From the NCBI RefSeq assembly GCF_000412995.1, contig NZ_KE332512.1, positions 554,697-618,696 of the forward strand: a stretch of 64,000 nt of DNA, in the 5' to 3' direction. Each line of letters starts with the position of its first letter. The stretch's first letter is position 1. The DNA comes from Treponema vincentii F0403 (GTDB lineage Bacteria > Spirochaetota > Spirochaetia > Treponematales > Treponemataceae). Position numbers and translations under genes: made by a program. The notes under the pieces were generated by a model, which had not been told where the DNA came from, searched no databases, and saw only the letters and a program-made list of their open reading frames with translations. This document shows, piece after piece, positions 26,420-33,673 of the stretch.

Positions 26420-26656
26420 TTACTCTTTTTTTCTGTTCTGTTCTACGGGCGCAGTATATTCGTAGCCGCCGCTACGCTCAAAGTACATTGTGTTCACATC
26501 AATCACAATCTTATTGAACAATGTTGTGCCTTTTCTTAATCCACGAAGCGACACCAGACCGTCAGTTTCCATCTGATTCAACTGCTCCATATAGGTCGGG
26601 GCAAAAGGCTTTTTGAAATGCACATTGTAGGGTATGCGCTCCTCAATCACATTCAT
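26420..26656 (-). pseudogene. MobV/Pre-type relaxase, N-terminal fragment
   Basis: 78 aa. APTYMEQLNQMETDGLVS then LRGLRKGTTLFNKIVIDVN and YFERSGGYEY resemble the N-terminus of plasmid recombination/mobilisation (MobV) proteins of Firmicutes, as I recall that family. Full proteins are several hundred residues. This one is cut after GGYEY, at the IS3 side. A relic of a mobilisable element. Confidence 0.55.
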
Positions 26657-26669
26657 ATTTTCATAGGTT

Positions 26670-27077
26670 TCATTCCTTTGCCTTTTTAATGGTCGATTTC
26701 TTGAACCCTGCGGCTTCAAGTTTTTCTTCACAATCCGAAGAAAGCATTTCTCCCTCTTTCAGCATTTCAATCAGAAACGCTTTCGCCCTGACTTCCTTAT
26801 CATTAGGTCTGCCGATTTTCGGGGCGAGGGATTGGAACGCTTCTTCTGCTTCGGTAAAGGGTAGAGGTACACCCTTAGAGAGCAGGGTGGCAACGGAAAG
26901 CATTAACTTGCTTTTCCCATTTCTGTTTAAGATACTGGCAAACTGGAATTGTTCTAAGTCTTCTCGGTTGCACCTTCTTGCCCTTCGGACAAGGAGTCTC
27001 CCTCGTTCAAAGAGCTCGGTCAATTTCTGTTTAACGATTTCTTTTTCCGGTATTTTCTGTCCCTCGGATTTCCTCAT
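26670..27077 (-). CDS. Unknown protein from a mobile element
   Basis: Up to 135 aa. The tail (RPNDKEVRAKAFLIEMLKEG, ending EAAGFKKSTIKKAKE) is like the small helix-turn-helix seen at the end of some plasmid or mobile-element primase/ATPase proteins. The rest is charged and I do not recognise it. The 5' end overlaps the radical-SAM gene by 47 bp, so the start may lie further in. Could be the 3' remnant of a larger gene. Confidence 0.4.
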   Translation of the reverse strand: MRKSEGQKIPEKEIVKQKLTELFERGRLLVRRARRCNREDLEQFQFASILNRNGKSKLMLSVATLLSKGVPLPFTEAEEAFQSLAPKIGRPNDKEVRAKAFLIEMLKEGEMLSSDCEEKLEAAGFKKSTIKKAKE

Positions 27078-27939
27078 GATAGAAATAATCCACGATCACC
27101 GGATGTCCCTGCGGGACTCTGCCATAAGGCATTTCATTATCCACAAAGGGACAATCATACTTTTTAGCCATTCCCTCAGCTTTTACTTCAAGTGCTTCAA
27201 AGTAGCTGCGGTTATGCTTGTTATAGATCTCATCATAAAGCGGTACAAGATCAGGATATTTTCCAGCGATATAATCCATAATCGTCTTCTTGAAACCGCC
27301 CCGAAGATTGAGATTTTCGAGCCAGAACAGATCGCACTGACCCTTTACCCGCTCAAAGATCGCTTCAAAATCCGTGATACCGGGGAATACCGGGGATACG
27401 AAACAGACTGTACGGATACCTGCATCATATACCTGCTTCATAGAAGCGATACGACGCTCAATGCTCGAAGCAGAGTCCATATCGTTCTTGAAATTTTCAT
27501 CCAGTGTGTTGATCGACCATGAAACGGTTACTCGTCCAAGCTTCTTCAGCAGATCAATATCCCGTACCACAAGATCAGACTTTGTGCAGATTAGAATATC
27601 TGCGTCACTGCCGATCAGCTGCTCCAGAAGTTTTCTGGTATTCCCGAATTGCTCCTCCTGTGGATTGTAGCCATCCGTCACAGAACCGATGACCACACGC
27701 TGTCCGGCATATTTCTTCGGATTTTTAATTTCCGGCCAATGCTTCACATCAAGGAAAGTGCCCCATTCCTCCTTGTGTCCGGTAAAGCGCTTCATAAAAG
27801 AAGCATAGCAATACTTGCAGGCATGTGTACAGCCTACATAGGGATTGACCGAGTAACCGCCTACCGGCAGACTGGACTTGGTCATGATGTTCTTTGTTTC
27901 CACCTCACTAATGAGGATTCCATCGATTACTTCTGCCAT
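27031..27939 (-). CDS. Radical SAM protein (mobile pair protein B type)
   Basis: 302 aa. The [4Fe-4S]/SAM site is CTHACKYCYA near residue 37 (C-x3-C-x2-C). Next come VIGSVTDGYNPQEEQF and ILICTKSDLV, as in the spore-photoproduct-lyase-like branch. Together with the next gene and the MarR it matches a set annotated as the radical SAM mobile pair, found on mobile elements of anaerobes. Substrate unknown. The start overlaps the end of the partner gene by 13 bp, so translation is coupled. Confidence 0.82.
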   Translation of the reverse strand: MAEVIDGILISEVETKNIMTKSSLPVGGYSVNPYVGCTHACKYCYASFMKRFTGHKEEWGTFLDVKHWPEIKNPKKYAGQRVVIGSVTDGYNPQEEQFGNTRKLLEQLIGSDADILICTKSDLVVRDIDLLKKLGRVTVSWSINTLDENFKNDMDSASSIERRIASMKQVYDAGIRTVCFVSPVFPGITDFEAIFERVKGQCDLFWLENLNLRGGFKKTIMDYIAGKYPDLVPLYDEIYNKHNRSYFEALEVKAEGMAKKYDCPFVDNEMPYGRVPQGHPVIVDYFYHEEIRGTENTGKRNR

Positions 27940-28616
27940 GATCTCTGTACCACCAACACTTTATTGAATTCTTCTGGCATTTCCTGAATCATATTTTCAT
28001 CCCCTATGATAGAGACAAGGTCTTCCTTCATAAACACCGGAATGCCGAGCGCGTGTGCCTGGTCCGTCAGAGACCATGCCCACTCCGGCTCCGTATGAAC
28101 CTTCCTGCTCTGAGCTCCAGTCATGGTGCCGACAACAATCCAGTTGATTCTGGAAAGGTCAACTGAACCGGGATCGTCGAATAACGGTTCAAAGGTAACA
28201 TGGTAGTGTTTTGCTCTGACGTTTTTCCGAAGGGCGTCAATACGCCACAGTTCTGCTTTCCTCGTTACTGTAACGCCAAACCATGCGTTTTCCAGATCGG
28301 TATCAAAATCCAGCAGATCGGGGCGCTTGGTAAGAAACAGGAACTGATGCTGTGGATTTTCACGGATCTTTGCAAATACCTCGTCTCTCCATTCCAGCTT
28401 CCATCCGGAGAGATCGCTCATGCCGGTAAGAAGAAAGTTCTGCGGACGTTTCTTTTCCATCATCTTGAGCTTACATGGGAAGAACTCAGAAACAGAGAAA
28501 TCATCAATCATATGCCAGCGTTTCACATTGTTGCGGGCATAGCAATATGCACACCCCACTGTGCAGCCGATGACGATATTCATGTTCTGAATCTGATTTT
28601 TGATACAAATACTCAT
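27927..28616 (-). CDS. Radical SAM/DUF5131 protein (mobile pair protein A type)
   Basis: About 229 aa from ATG at 28616, whose ATGA overlaps the MarR stop. IGCTVGCAYCYARN carries C-x3-C-x2-C. FLLTGMSDLSGW and FLFLTKRPDLL are typical of the Gp37/Gp68-like DUF5131 family. Probably a [4Fe-4S] enzyme acting with protein B. The reaction is unknown. Confidence 0.8.
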   Translation of the reverse strand: MSICIKNQIQNMNIVIGCTVGCAYCYARNNVKRWHMIDDFSVSEFFPCKLKMMEKKRPQNFLLTGMSDLSGWKLEWRDEVFAKIRENPQHQFLFLTKRPDLLDFDTDLENAWFGVTVTRKAELWRIDALRKNVRAKHYHVTFEPLFDDPGSVDLSRINWIVVGTMTGAQSRKVHTEPEWAWSLTDQAHALGIPVFMKEDLVSIIGDENMIQEMPEEFNKVLVVQRSWQK

Positions 28617-29050
28617 GACTCCTGCCAATCCTCAAGATTCTTTCTGATGCGGTCGAGGCATTCCTCAAACCGGGTAATTTCTTCCTCCGAAAAACCTTTG
28701 TAGTAAATGCTGCCCATATCATCAGATACAGAATCGTACTCGCCCTTTAAGGCATGTGCTTTCTCAGTCAGAAACAGGAGTGTTTTCCTTTTGTCCGTTT
28801 CAGACTGAACGCGGCTTATCAGCCCTTGATTTTCCATTCTTTCCAGCATCGTCGTAAGAGAAGTTATCGCTAATCCACATTTGATCGAGAGTGACCCAAT
28901 CGGGATTCCATCCTCCTGCCACAGCACATAAAGAATACGACCCTGGGCTCCATTGAACGCATCAATATTCTTTTCACTGAGAATCTTCTCAAAGATCCGG
29001 TCTCCAAGCTGTTTTATTTTGGTAACAAGGAATCCTCCATTCATTTCCAT
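28613..29050 (-). CDS. MarR-family repressor of the radical SAM pair
   Basis: 145 aa winged-helix regulator: GRILYVLWQEDGIPIGSL, then LTTMLERMENQGLISRV and ETDKRKTLLFLTEKA are the MarR recognition helix and wing. It heads a tight three-gene operon (ATGA overlap with the DUF5131 gene). An 11-bp inverted repeat in its own promoter suggests autoregulation. Confidence 0.9.
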   Translation of the reverse strand: MEMNGGFLVTKIKQLGDRIFEKILSEKNIDAFNGAQGRILYVLWQEDGIPIGSLSIKCGLAITSLTTMLERMENQGLISRVQSETDKRKTLLFLTEKAHALKGEYDSVSDDMGSIYYKGFSEEEITRFEECLDRIRKNLEDWQES

Positions 29051-29059
29051 ACAAAAGAT

Positions 29060-29108
29060 CCTATATAGTAGTTTATCAAATCATACTATATAGGAGTTTT
29101 GTTGTCAA
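29060..29108 (-). promoter_or_regulatory. Promoter and MarR operator
   Basis: On the minus strand TTGACA (29108-29103), exactly 17 nt, then TATGAT (29085-29080). The arms CCTATATAGTA (29060-29070) and TACTATATAGG (29084-29094) are inverted across 13 nt and cover the -10 box, so a bound MarR dimer would block the promoter. Confidence 0.85.
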
Positions 29109-29120
29109 CAGTTTGTATGT

Positions 29121-29353
29121 CTAAATAGAGGTAAATTCCGATAGAACGAATTTTGAAAAGCGTTTAACTGCCGATAATATCAAGGCTTCAACAGTATCAG
29201 CACTAATTGTATGGGAAGTACAAGAATTAACCCTGCTTGCATACCCGCCGCAACGGTAAGAATACTGGATAGAACCATCTTTCTTGCTGTAATGCGTTTG
29301 CAAAGTCATTCTCCTACCACAGTCGGCACAATATAGATAACCGCTCAATCGGT
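29121..29353 (-). pseudogene. Large serine recombinase, C-terminal zinc-ribbon fragment
   Basis: About 77 codons: RLSGYLYCADCGRRMTL, then YRCGGYASRVNSCTSH with four Cys, then ISADTVEALIL. This is the zinc beta-ribbon end of large serine integrases of mobile elements. The catalytic part is absent: upstream the frame runs into copied permease DNA at 29354. It marks one edge of the inserted patch. Confidence 0.75.
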
Positions 29354-29760
29354 TGGGGATTGTCGGTACGGTGCTGCCCCTGTCGCTTGCCTTTATTTCG
29401 GGGATTTTTTGGATCAGGAACGGCTGCCGAAAAGCATTACTACGCTCGCCCACATTTTCCCAACATACTATTATGTGCGTGCAAATACTTTTACCGGACG
29501 GATGCTGCGTCCCGATTGGAACAATATCGGTATGCAGCTTTTGTTCCTATTGCTGTACTTTACGCTCGGTGTTTATTCGTGCGGAGAATTTAATACCCCG
29601 ACGCTTGCGTCGTAACAAAGGGTATTAAAGCCGACTGCAACCACCTTATAGAACACACAGTGCGAAACGTTGAGCACTGTGCCCCGACGCTTGCGTCGGG
29701 GTATGTTGATTGCAGTAAGCTGAACAGGGTGCGGAACAAGATTGAGTTTGCGCAGAAGTA
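29354..29760 (+). pseudogene. Decayed second copy of the ABC permease 3' end
   Basis: Matches 25034-25308 (end of permease 2) from TGGGGATTGTCGGTACGG onward, with scattered substitutions and a one-base loss in a T run that shifts the frame. It is split by a 135-bp hairpin array at 29578-29712, after which the match resumes (cagtaagctgaacagggtgc) to the stop. Likely what remains of a second operon copy, or of the element's target after rearrangement. Confidence 0.85.
29578..29712. repeat. Hairpin array inserted in the permease copy
   Basis: About 135 bp absent from the paralogous stretch at 25250-25275. Contains TTTAATACCC/GGGTATTAAA around CGACGC/GCGTCG (29589-29629), CACAGTGC/GCACTGTG (29656-29681), and CCCCGACGC/GCGTCGGGG (29682-29701), then TATGTTGATT. 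ATT occurs on both sides of the insert, a possible target duplication. Confidence 0.85.
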
Positions 29761-29794
29761 GAGGAAGATGATTTATATCCTTTTATATAATTTC

Positions 29795-29831
29795 TTGACA
29801 ATTATTACGTATGGCATTATATTTTATACGT
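29795..29831 (+). promoter_or_regulatory. Promoter and operator of the toxin-antitoxin pair
   Basis: TTGACA (29795-29800), 17 nt, TATATT (29818-29823). ACGTAT (29807-29812) and ATACGT (29826-29831) form an inverted pair across the -10 box, a likely antitoxin binding site. Confidence 0.75.
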
Positions 29832-29846
29832 ATAAGGAAAAATACT

Positions 29847-30089
29847 ATGCAAAAAAAACTAACGCTTAATATTGACAATGATCTCATTAACTTTGCTCAT
29901 GCATACTCCCGTCAAAATGGCGTGTCCATTTCAAAATTATTTGAACAATATTTAAGTAAATTAAAAACAAATGATCAAACACAAACACTCCATCCCAAAA
30001 TACATACGCTATATGGAATCTTTCAAGATTCGCCCATTCCTGATAAAAAAGAATTAAGGAACATATTCAATGAAAAAAGTGCTCATTGA
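29847..30089 (+). CDS. Ribbon-helix-helix-type antitoxin (DUF6364-like)
   Basis: 80 aa from ATG at 29847 (AAGGAAA upstream). KKLTLNIDNDLINFAHAYS then QNGVSISKLFEQYL is the DNA-binding N-terminal part seen in antitoxins of PIN toxins. The C-terminus (PIPDKKELRNIF) would bind and block the toxin. It overlaps the toxin gene by 20 bp, the usual coupled layout. Confidence 0.85.
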   Translation: MQKKLTLNIDNDLINFAHAYSRQNGVSISKLFEQYLSKLKTNDQTQTLHPKIHTLYGIFQDSPIPDKKELRNIFNEKSAH

Positions 30090-30477
30090 TTTAAATATCA
30101 TTCTTGATTTCTTAAATAAACGAAATTTTCATCAAGAGGCTGCGCAGTTGCTTAACAGGTGCGTTGAAGGAAAATTATCAGGATACATTTGTGCACATGA
30201 AGTTACAACATTATCCTATTTTTTATTTAAGGAACAAAAAGATAAGAATAAAGTAGCAGCCATCATTTCATCATTGCTCGATATTTTTCATGTTATTCCG
30301 ATTGATGAAACGATACTTAAAAATTCATTACTATCACCAATAACGGATTATGAAGATGCGGTAATTGAAGTCAGTGCTGTAGCATTCGATATTGATTATA
30401 TTCTTTCCCGTAATATCTCCGATTTTAAGCTATCGCGTATTCCGGTATATACGCCTGAACAATTCTTTCTACTGTGA
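30070..30477 (+). CDS. PIN-domain toxin (VapC-like endoribonuclease)
   Basis: 135 aa. Acidic residues of the PIN site are visible: Asp7 in VLIDLNIILDFLNKR, Glu44 in AHEVTTLSYF, Asp96 in ITDYEDAVIEVSA and a further Asp in RNISDFK. Toxins of this class cleave RNA when the antitoxin is lost. The pair sits at the edge of the mobile patch. Confidence 0.87.
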   Translation: MKKVLIDLNIILDFLNKRNFHQEAAQLLNRCVEGKLSGYICAHEVTTLSYFLFKEQKDKNKVAAIISSLLDIFHVIPIDETILKNSLLSPITDYEDAVIEVSAVAFDIDYILSRNISDFKLSRIPVYTPEQFFLL

Positions 30478-30514
30478 GCATAACAAAAAAACGTCATTGA
30501 ATGCCGTCGGGATA

Positions 30515-30576
30515 TTGCATCTTTCTTCTGATTGCGCTATAGTCTGAATTACAGTGTAATATTACGTTGTAATATT
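30515..30576 (+). promoter_or_regulatory. Promoter and operator of the second tetR
   Basis: TTGCAT (30515-30520), 17 nt, TATAGT (30538-30543). Just downstream is the palindrome GTAATATTAC (30556-30565) and a second TGTAATATT (30568-30576), probably a TetR site in the early transcribed region. Confidence 0.65.
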
Positions 30577-30582
30577 GTTCTA

Positions 30583-31218
30583 GTGGAGGGTGATTGTATA
30601 CCAAGGAATTTTCAGCAAACACACGAAAATCTGCTGCAATGTGCAAAAGAGCAGTTTTTGACGTTCGGCTTTGAACGGGCAAGCATTCGGGAAATTTGCA
30701 AGGAAGCTCATGTAACCAACGGCGCATTCTATAATCATTTTACGGATAAGGAAGCACTCTTCGGCGCTATAGTAGACCCGGTTTTTCAAACTATTTCTCA
30801 AATGTATAACGATGCCGCAGCGGAGCAGTTCGCATTAGTAAAAAACGATGATCTTTTACAGCTGTGGAAACATGAAGCAGAAACCTTGTGCAGCATGATC
30901 GAGTATATCTACGCACATTTTGAAATATTTAAGCTTTTACTGATGTGTTCAGCCGGTACAAAATACGCAGATTTTCAGGATATGGTAGTACGTGCCGAAA
31001 TGCGGGAAACCAAAAAGTTCCTTGCCGAATTAAAGCGGCGGGGTATTCCTTTTCGGGATTTGGAAGATGATGAATGGCATATCCTTGTACATGCGCATTA
31101 CGCGTCCCTTGCCGAACTTGTGTTGCACAATTATCCAAAAGAAACCGCATTAAAATATGCTCATACGCTCGCCACTTTTTTTGAGGCGGGATGGAAAGCG
31201 GTGTTAGGACTTCCGTAA
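30583..31218 (+). CDS. TetR-family regulator with no ATG at the expected start
   Basis: About 207-212 aa. The helix-turn-helix (SIREICKEAHVTNGAFYNHFTDKEALF) is intact. GGAGGG at 30585-30590 points to codon 30598-30600, which is ATA, followed by PRNFQQTHENLL: a plausible former or rare start. GTG at 30583 is the nearest standard start but has no RBS. The promoter lies at 30515-30543, so starts upstream of that can be excluded. It probably controls the ABC pair downstream. Confidence 0.85.
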   Translation: MEGDCIPRNFQQTHENLLQCAKEQFLTFGFERASIREICKEAHVTNGAFYNHFTDKEALFGAIVDPVFQTISQMYNDAAAEQFALVKNDDLLQLWKHEAETLCSMIEYIYAHFEIFKLLLMCSAGTKYADFQDMVVRAEMRETKKFLAELKRRGIPFRDLEDDEWHILVHAHYASLAELVLHNYPKETALKYAHTLATFFEAGWKAVLGLP

Positions 31219-31318
31219 TGGGTGGTGAGCGGGGAAGCAAACTACGGCAGCGATTTTGATCTATCAGGAGATAGTAGGCATCTTTTAACAACTCTGGTTA
31301 GATTTTTTATGGAGTGTA

Positions 31319-31353
31319 AAATAAAAGCCGTACAAATGGCACGGCTTTTATTT
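31319..31353. terminator. Terminator after the second tetR
   Basis: AAATAAAAGCCGT and ACGGCTTTTATTT form a 13-bp perfect stem with a 9-nt loop. The U-rich end suits rightward termination about 100 bases past tetR, so the ABC genes need their own promoter or read-through. Confidence 0.75.
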
Positions 31354-31356
31354 ACT

Positions 31357-31461
31357 CAAGTTTGCTCAAGCGCAAACTTGTATATCATCTGCACGTTCTC
31401 ACTTTGTTGCGAACGTGCGTAAAAAGTCAATCGAAAGTTGATACTTTCTTCTTGACTTTTT
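31357..31461. repeat. Compound hairpin array before the ABC gene
   Basis: Three hairpins: CAAGTTTGC/GCAAACTTG (31357-31380), GCACGTTC/GAACGTGC (31391-31418), and AAAAAGTCAA/TTGACTTTTT with an inner GAAAG/CTTTC (31421-31461). It ends 6 bases before the GAGAGGAGA leader of the ABC gene, so it forms most of that gene's 5' leader. Confidence 0.75.
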
Positions 31462-31477
31462 ATGGAGAGGAGAATAT

Positions 31478-33193
31478 ATGGATATTTTAAAAAAGCATAT
31501 CGGTGCAATCATCTTTCCGGTGATTGTTGCCATTCTCGGCGTTGCGTGCGGCATTCTTCCGTACTTTGCAGTCGCGTCCATTGTTACGCAGCTGATAAAC
31601 GGCGTAACGGATTACCGTGTTTTCTTACCCCATGTCGTGCTTATCTTTGCAGGTCTGGCAGGTTCGATTATCGGGCATTCGATCTCGACAATCGGTTCGC
31701 ACAATCTTGCGTTCAGTATTATCGAGGATACGCGAAAGCAGGTGGTCGAAAAACTCAGCCGTCTTTCGATGGGTACGATAGAAGAAAAAAGCAGCGGCAA
31801 GTGGTCTCAATTCATGGTGGAAACGGTTGATAAAATGGAACAACCGATTGCGCACGTCATTCCCGAAGTCCTTGCAAACGTGATCATCCCGATTGTCATT
31901 GTCGTGGTCATTTTTATATTGAATTGGAAGATCGGGCTTGCAAACCTCGTAACGCTGCCGCTCGGTATGCTCTTTTCGATGCTGATGATGAAGGATTACG
32001 AAGCAAAGTCAAAACGCTATATCGAAGCCTCTAAGAAAATGAACGCCACCGCCGTCGAATATATTCAGGGTATCAAAGTGATCAAGGCATTCAATAAATC
32101 GGCGTCTTCTTATGATAAGTTTCAAAAAGCGGTGGAGGATAACCGGGACTCGATGCTCGACTGGTATTTGAGCGTGTGCTTTGCGATGGTCGCCGCAATG
32201 GAAGTGCTGCCGTCTACGCTCCTTGTCGTACTGCCGGTTGGCTTGTACCTCTTTATGACCGGCGGCATTGCGATCCCTACGCTGATTATGTGCGTACTGC
32301 TTTCTTATGCGTCATATAAGCCGCTCCTGAAGGCGATGACGTATACGGACGCGATGGCGAATGTGCGGGTAGTATTCGGCGAAATAAAATCGGTACTCGA
32401 TTTGCCGGAGCTGGTACGGAGTAATACCGCTCCCGATCCGCAAGGGTACGATGTGCAGTTTGAAAATGTCGTATTCGGCTACGGAGACGGCACGGCGGAC
32501 AGCGCAAAGGTGTTTGACGGTTTGAACTTTACCGCAAAGGAAGGCGAGCTGACCGCGATTGTCGGTTCTTCCGGCAGCGGCAAATCGACTATCGCAAAAC
32601 TGCTGGCAGGCTTTTGGAATATCGATAGCGGGCACATCACCATCGGTAAAGCCGACATCGGCAGCATGAGCTTGGAACGGAACATGCAGCTGGTTACCTA
32701 CGTATCGCAGGAAAACTTCTTATTCAACAAGAGCATTCGGGATAACTTGAAGATGGCAAAAGAAGATGCAACGGATGAAGAGATCGCCGCTGTGTGTAAA
32801 AAAGCAAGCTGCGATGAGTTTATTCAGAGCTTGCCCGACGGATATGACACTAATGCGGGGAACGCAGGCAGTAAGTTTTCCGGCGGCGAACGGCAGCGGC
32901 TCACCATTGCCCGTGCCCTGCTCAAAGACAGCCCCATCGTTGTGCTCGACGAAGCAACCGCCTATTCCGATCCCGAAAACGAGGCTATTATCCAGCAATC
33001 CATCGACAACCTCGTAAAGAATAAGACGGTTATTATGATTGCGCACCGGCTCTCCACCGTTGTCAATGCGGATAAAATCCTTGTATTGGACAAAGGCAAA
33101 ATTGCCGCAGAAGGCACACATGCGGAACTCTTACAAAATTCTCCGCTCTATCAAAACATGTGGCAGTCCCATATCAGCAGCAGGGATAATTAA
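31478..33193 (+). CDS. ABC transporter, fused membrane and ATPase domains (subunit 1)
   Basis: 571 aa. Six-helix exporter-fold membrane domain (1-310), then the ATPase: Walker A GSSGSGKST, Q-loop VSQENFLF, signature FSGGERQRL, Walker B VVLDEATAYSDPE. The AYSDPENE wording resembles YbtP/IrtA-type heterodimers, some of which import siderophores despite the exporter fold. GAGGAGA precedes ATG. Its stop lies in a 14-bp inverted repeat. Partner is the gene at 33674. Confidence 0.92.
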   Translation: MDILKKHIGAIIFPVIVAILGVACGILPYFAVASIVTQLINGVTDYRVFLPHVVLIFAGLAGSIIGHSISTIGSHNLAFSIIEDTRKQVVEKLSRLSMGTIEEKSSGKWSQFMVETVDKMEQPIAHVIPEVLANVIIPIVIVVVIFILNWKIGLANLVTLPLGMLFSMLMMKDYEAKSKRYIEASKKMNATAVEYIQGIKVIKAFNKSASSYDKFQKAVEDNRDSMLDWYLSVCFAMVAAMEVLPSTLLVVLPVGLYLFMTGGIAIPTLIMCVLLSYASYKPLLKAMTYTDAMANVRVVFGEIKSVLDLPELVRSNTAPDPQGYDVQFENVVFGYGDGTADSAKVFDGLNFTAKEGELTAIVGSSGSGKSTIAKLLAGFWNIDSGHITIGKADIGSMSLERNMQLVTYVSQENFLFNKSIRDNLKMAKEDATDEEIAAVCKKASCDEFIQSLPDGYDTNAGNAGSKFSGGERQRLTIARALLKDSPIVVLDEATAYSDPENEAIIQQSIDNLVKNKTVIMIAHRLSTVVNADKILVLDKGKIAAEGTHAELLQNSPLYQNMWQSHISSRDN

Positions 33194-33225
33194 TTCATAA
33201 TTAAGAATGCATAATTATGAATTAA
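33190..33225. repeat. Palindrome over the ABC subunit 1 stop codon
   Basis: TTAATTCATAATTA and TAATTATGAATTAA: a perfect 14-bp stem with an 8-nt loop. It contains the TAA of the ABC gene (33191-33193). Inside the operon, so it may tune expression between subunit 1 and GNAT rather than end transcription. Confidence 0.65.
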
Positions 33226-33237
33226 AAGGAGTAATGG

Positions 33238-33669
33238 ATGATACGGAATATACGGCTTGAAGATGCAAAGGCTATTAGAGACATAAGCGAGGTTTCGCTC
33301 GGCTATAAAACAACGGAGACGGTAACCAAGCTGCAAATTGAAAAACTCCTACAAAACACAGAGCATTTTATACGGGTGTACGAGGATGATGCAACGCACA
33401 CGGTTGCCGGTTTTATCCATGCCGAAGCATATCAACTCTTATACAACGAACCGGGTTTTAATATTTTGGGACTGGCTGTTTTACCTGAATATCAGCACCG
33501 CGGAATCGGGAAACAATTACTGCAAGCAGTAGAAACCGAAGCCGCCGCCCGGAATTACCGCTTTATCCGTCTTAACTCCGGCGAACACCGGATGGAAGCT
33601 CATGCGTTTTACGAACACTGCGGCTATACCTGTACCAAATTGCAAAAACGTTTTATAAAGGAATGGTAA
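33238..33669 (+). CDS. GNAT-family N-acetyltransferase
   Basis: 143 aa. The acetyl-CoA loop is LAVLPEYQHRGIGKQLLQAVE, followed by FIRLNSGEHRMEAHAFYEHCGY. Acetylates an unknown small molecule or protein amine. Lies between the two ABC subunit genes (4 bases before the second), so it may modify the transported compound or give resistance to it. Confidence 0.9.
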   Translation: MIRNIRLEDAKAIRDISEVSLGYKTTETVTKLQIEKLLQNTEHFIRVYEDDATHTVAGFIHAEAYQLLYNEPGFNILGLAVLPEYQHRGIGKQLLQAVETEAAARNYRFIRLNSGEHRMEAHAFYEHCGYTCTKLQKRFIKEW

Positions 33670-33673
33670 GATT

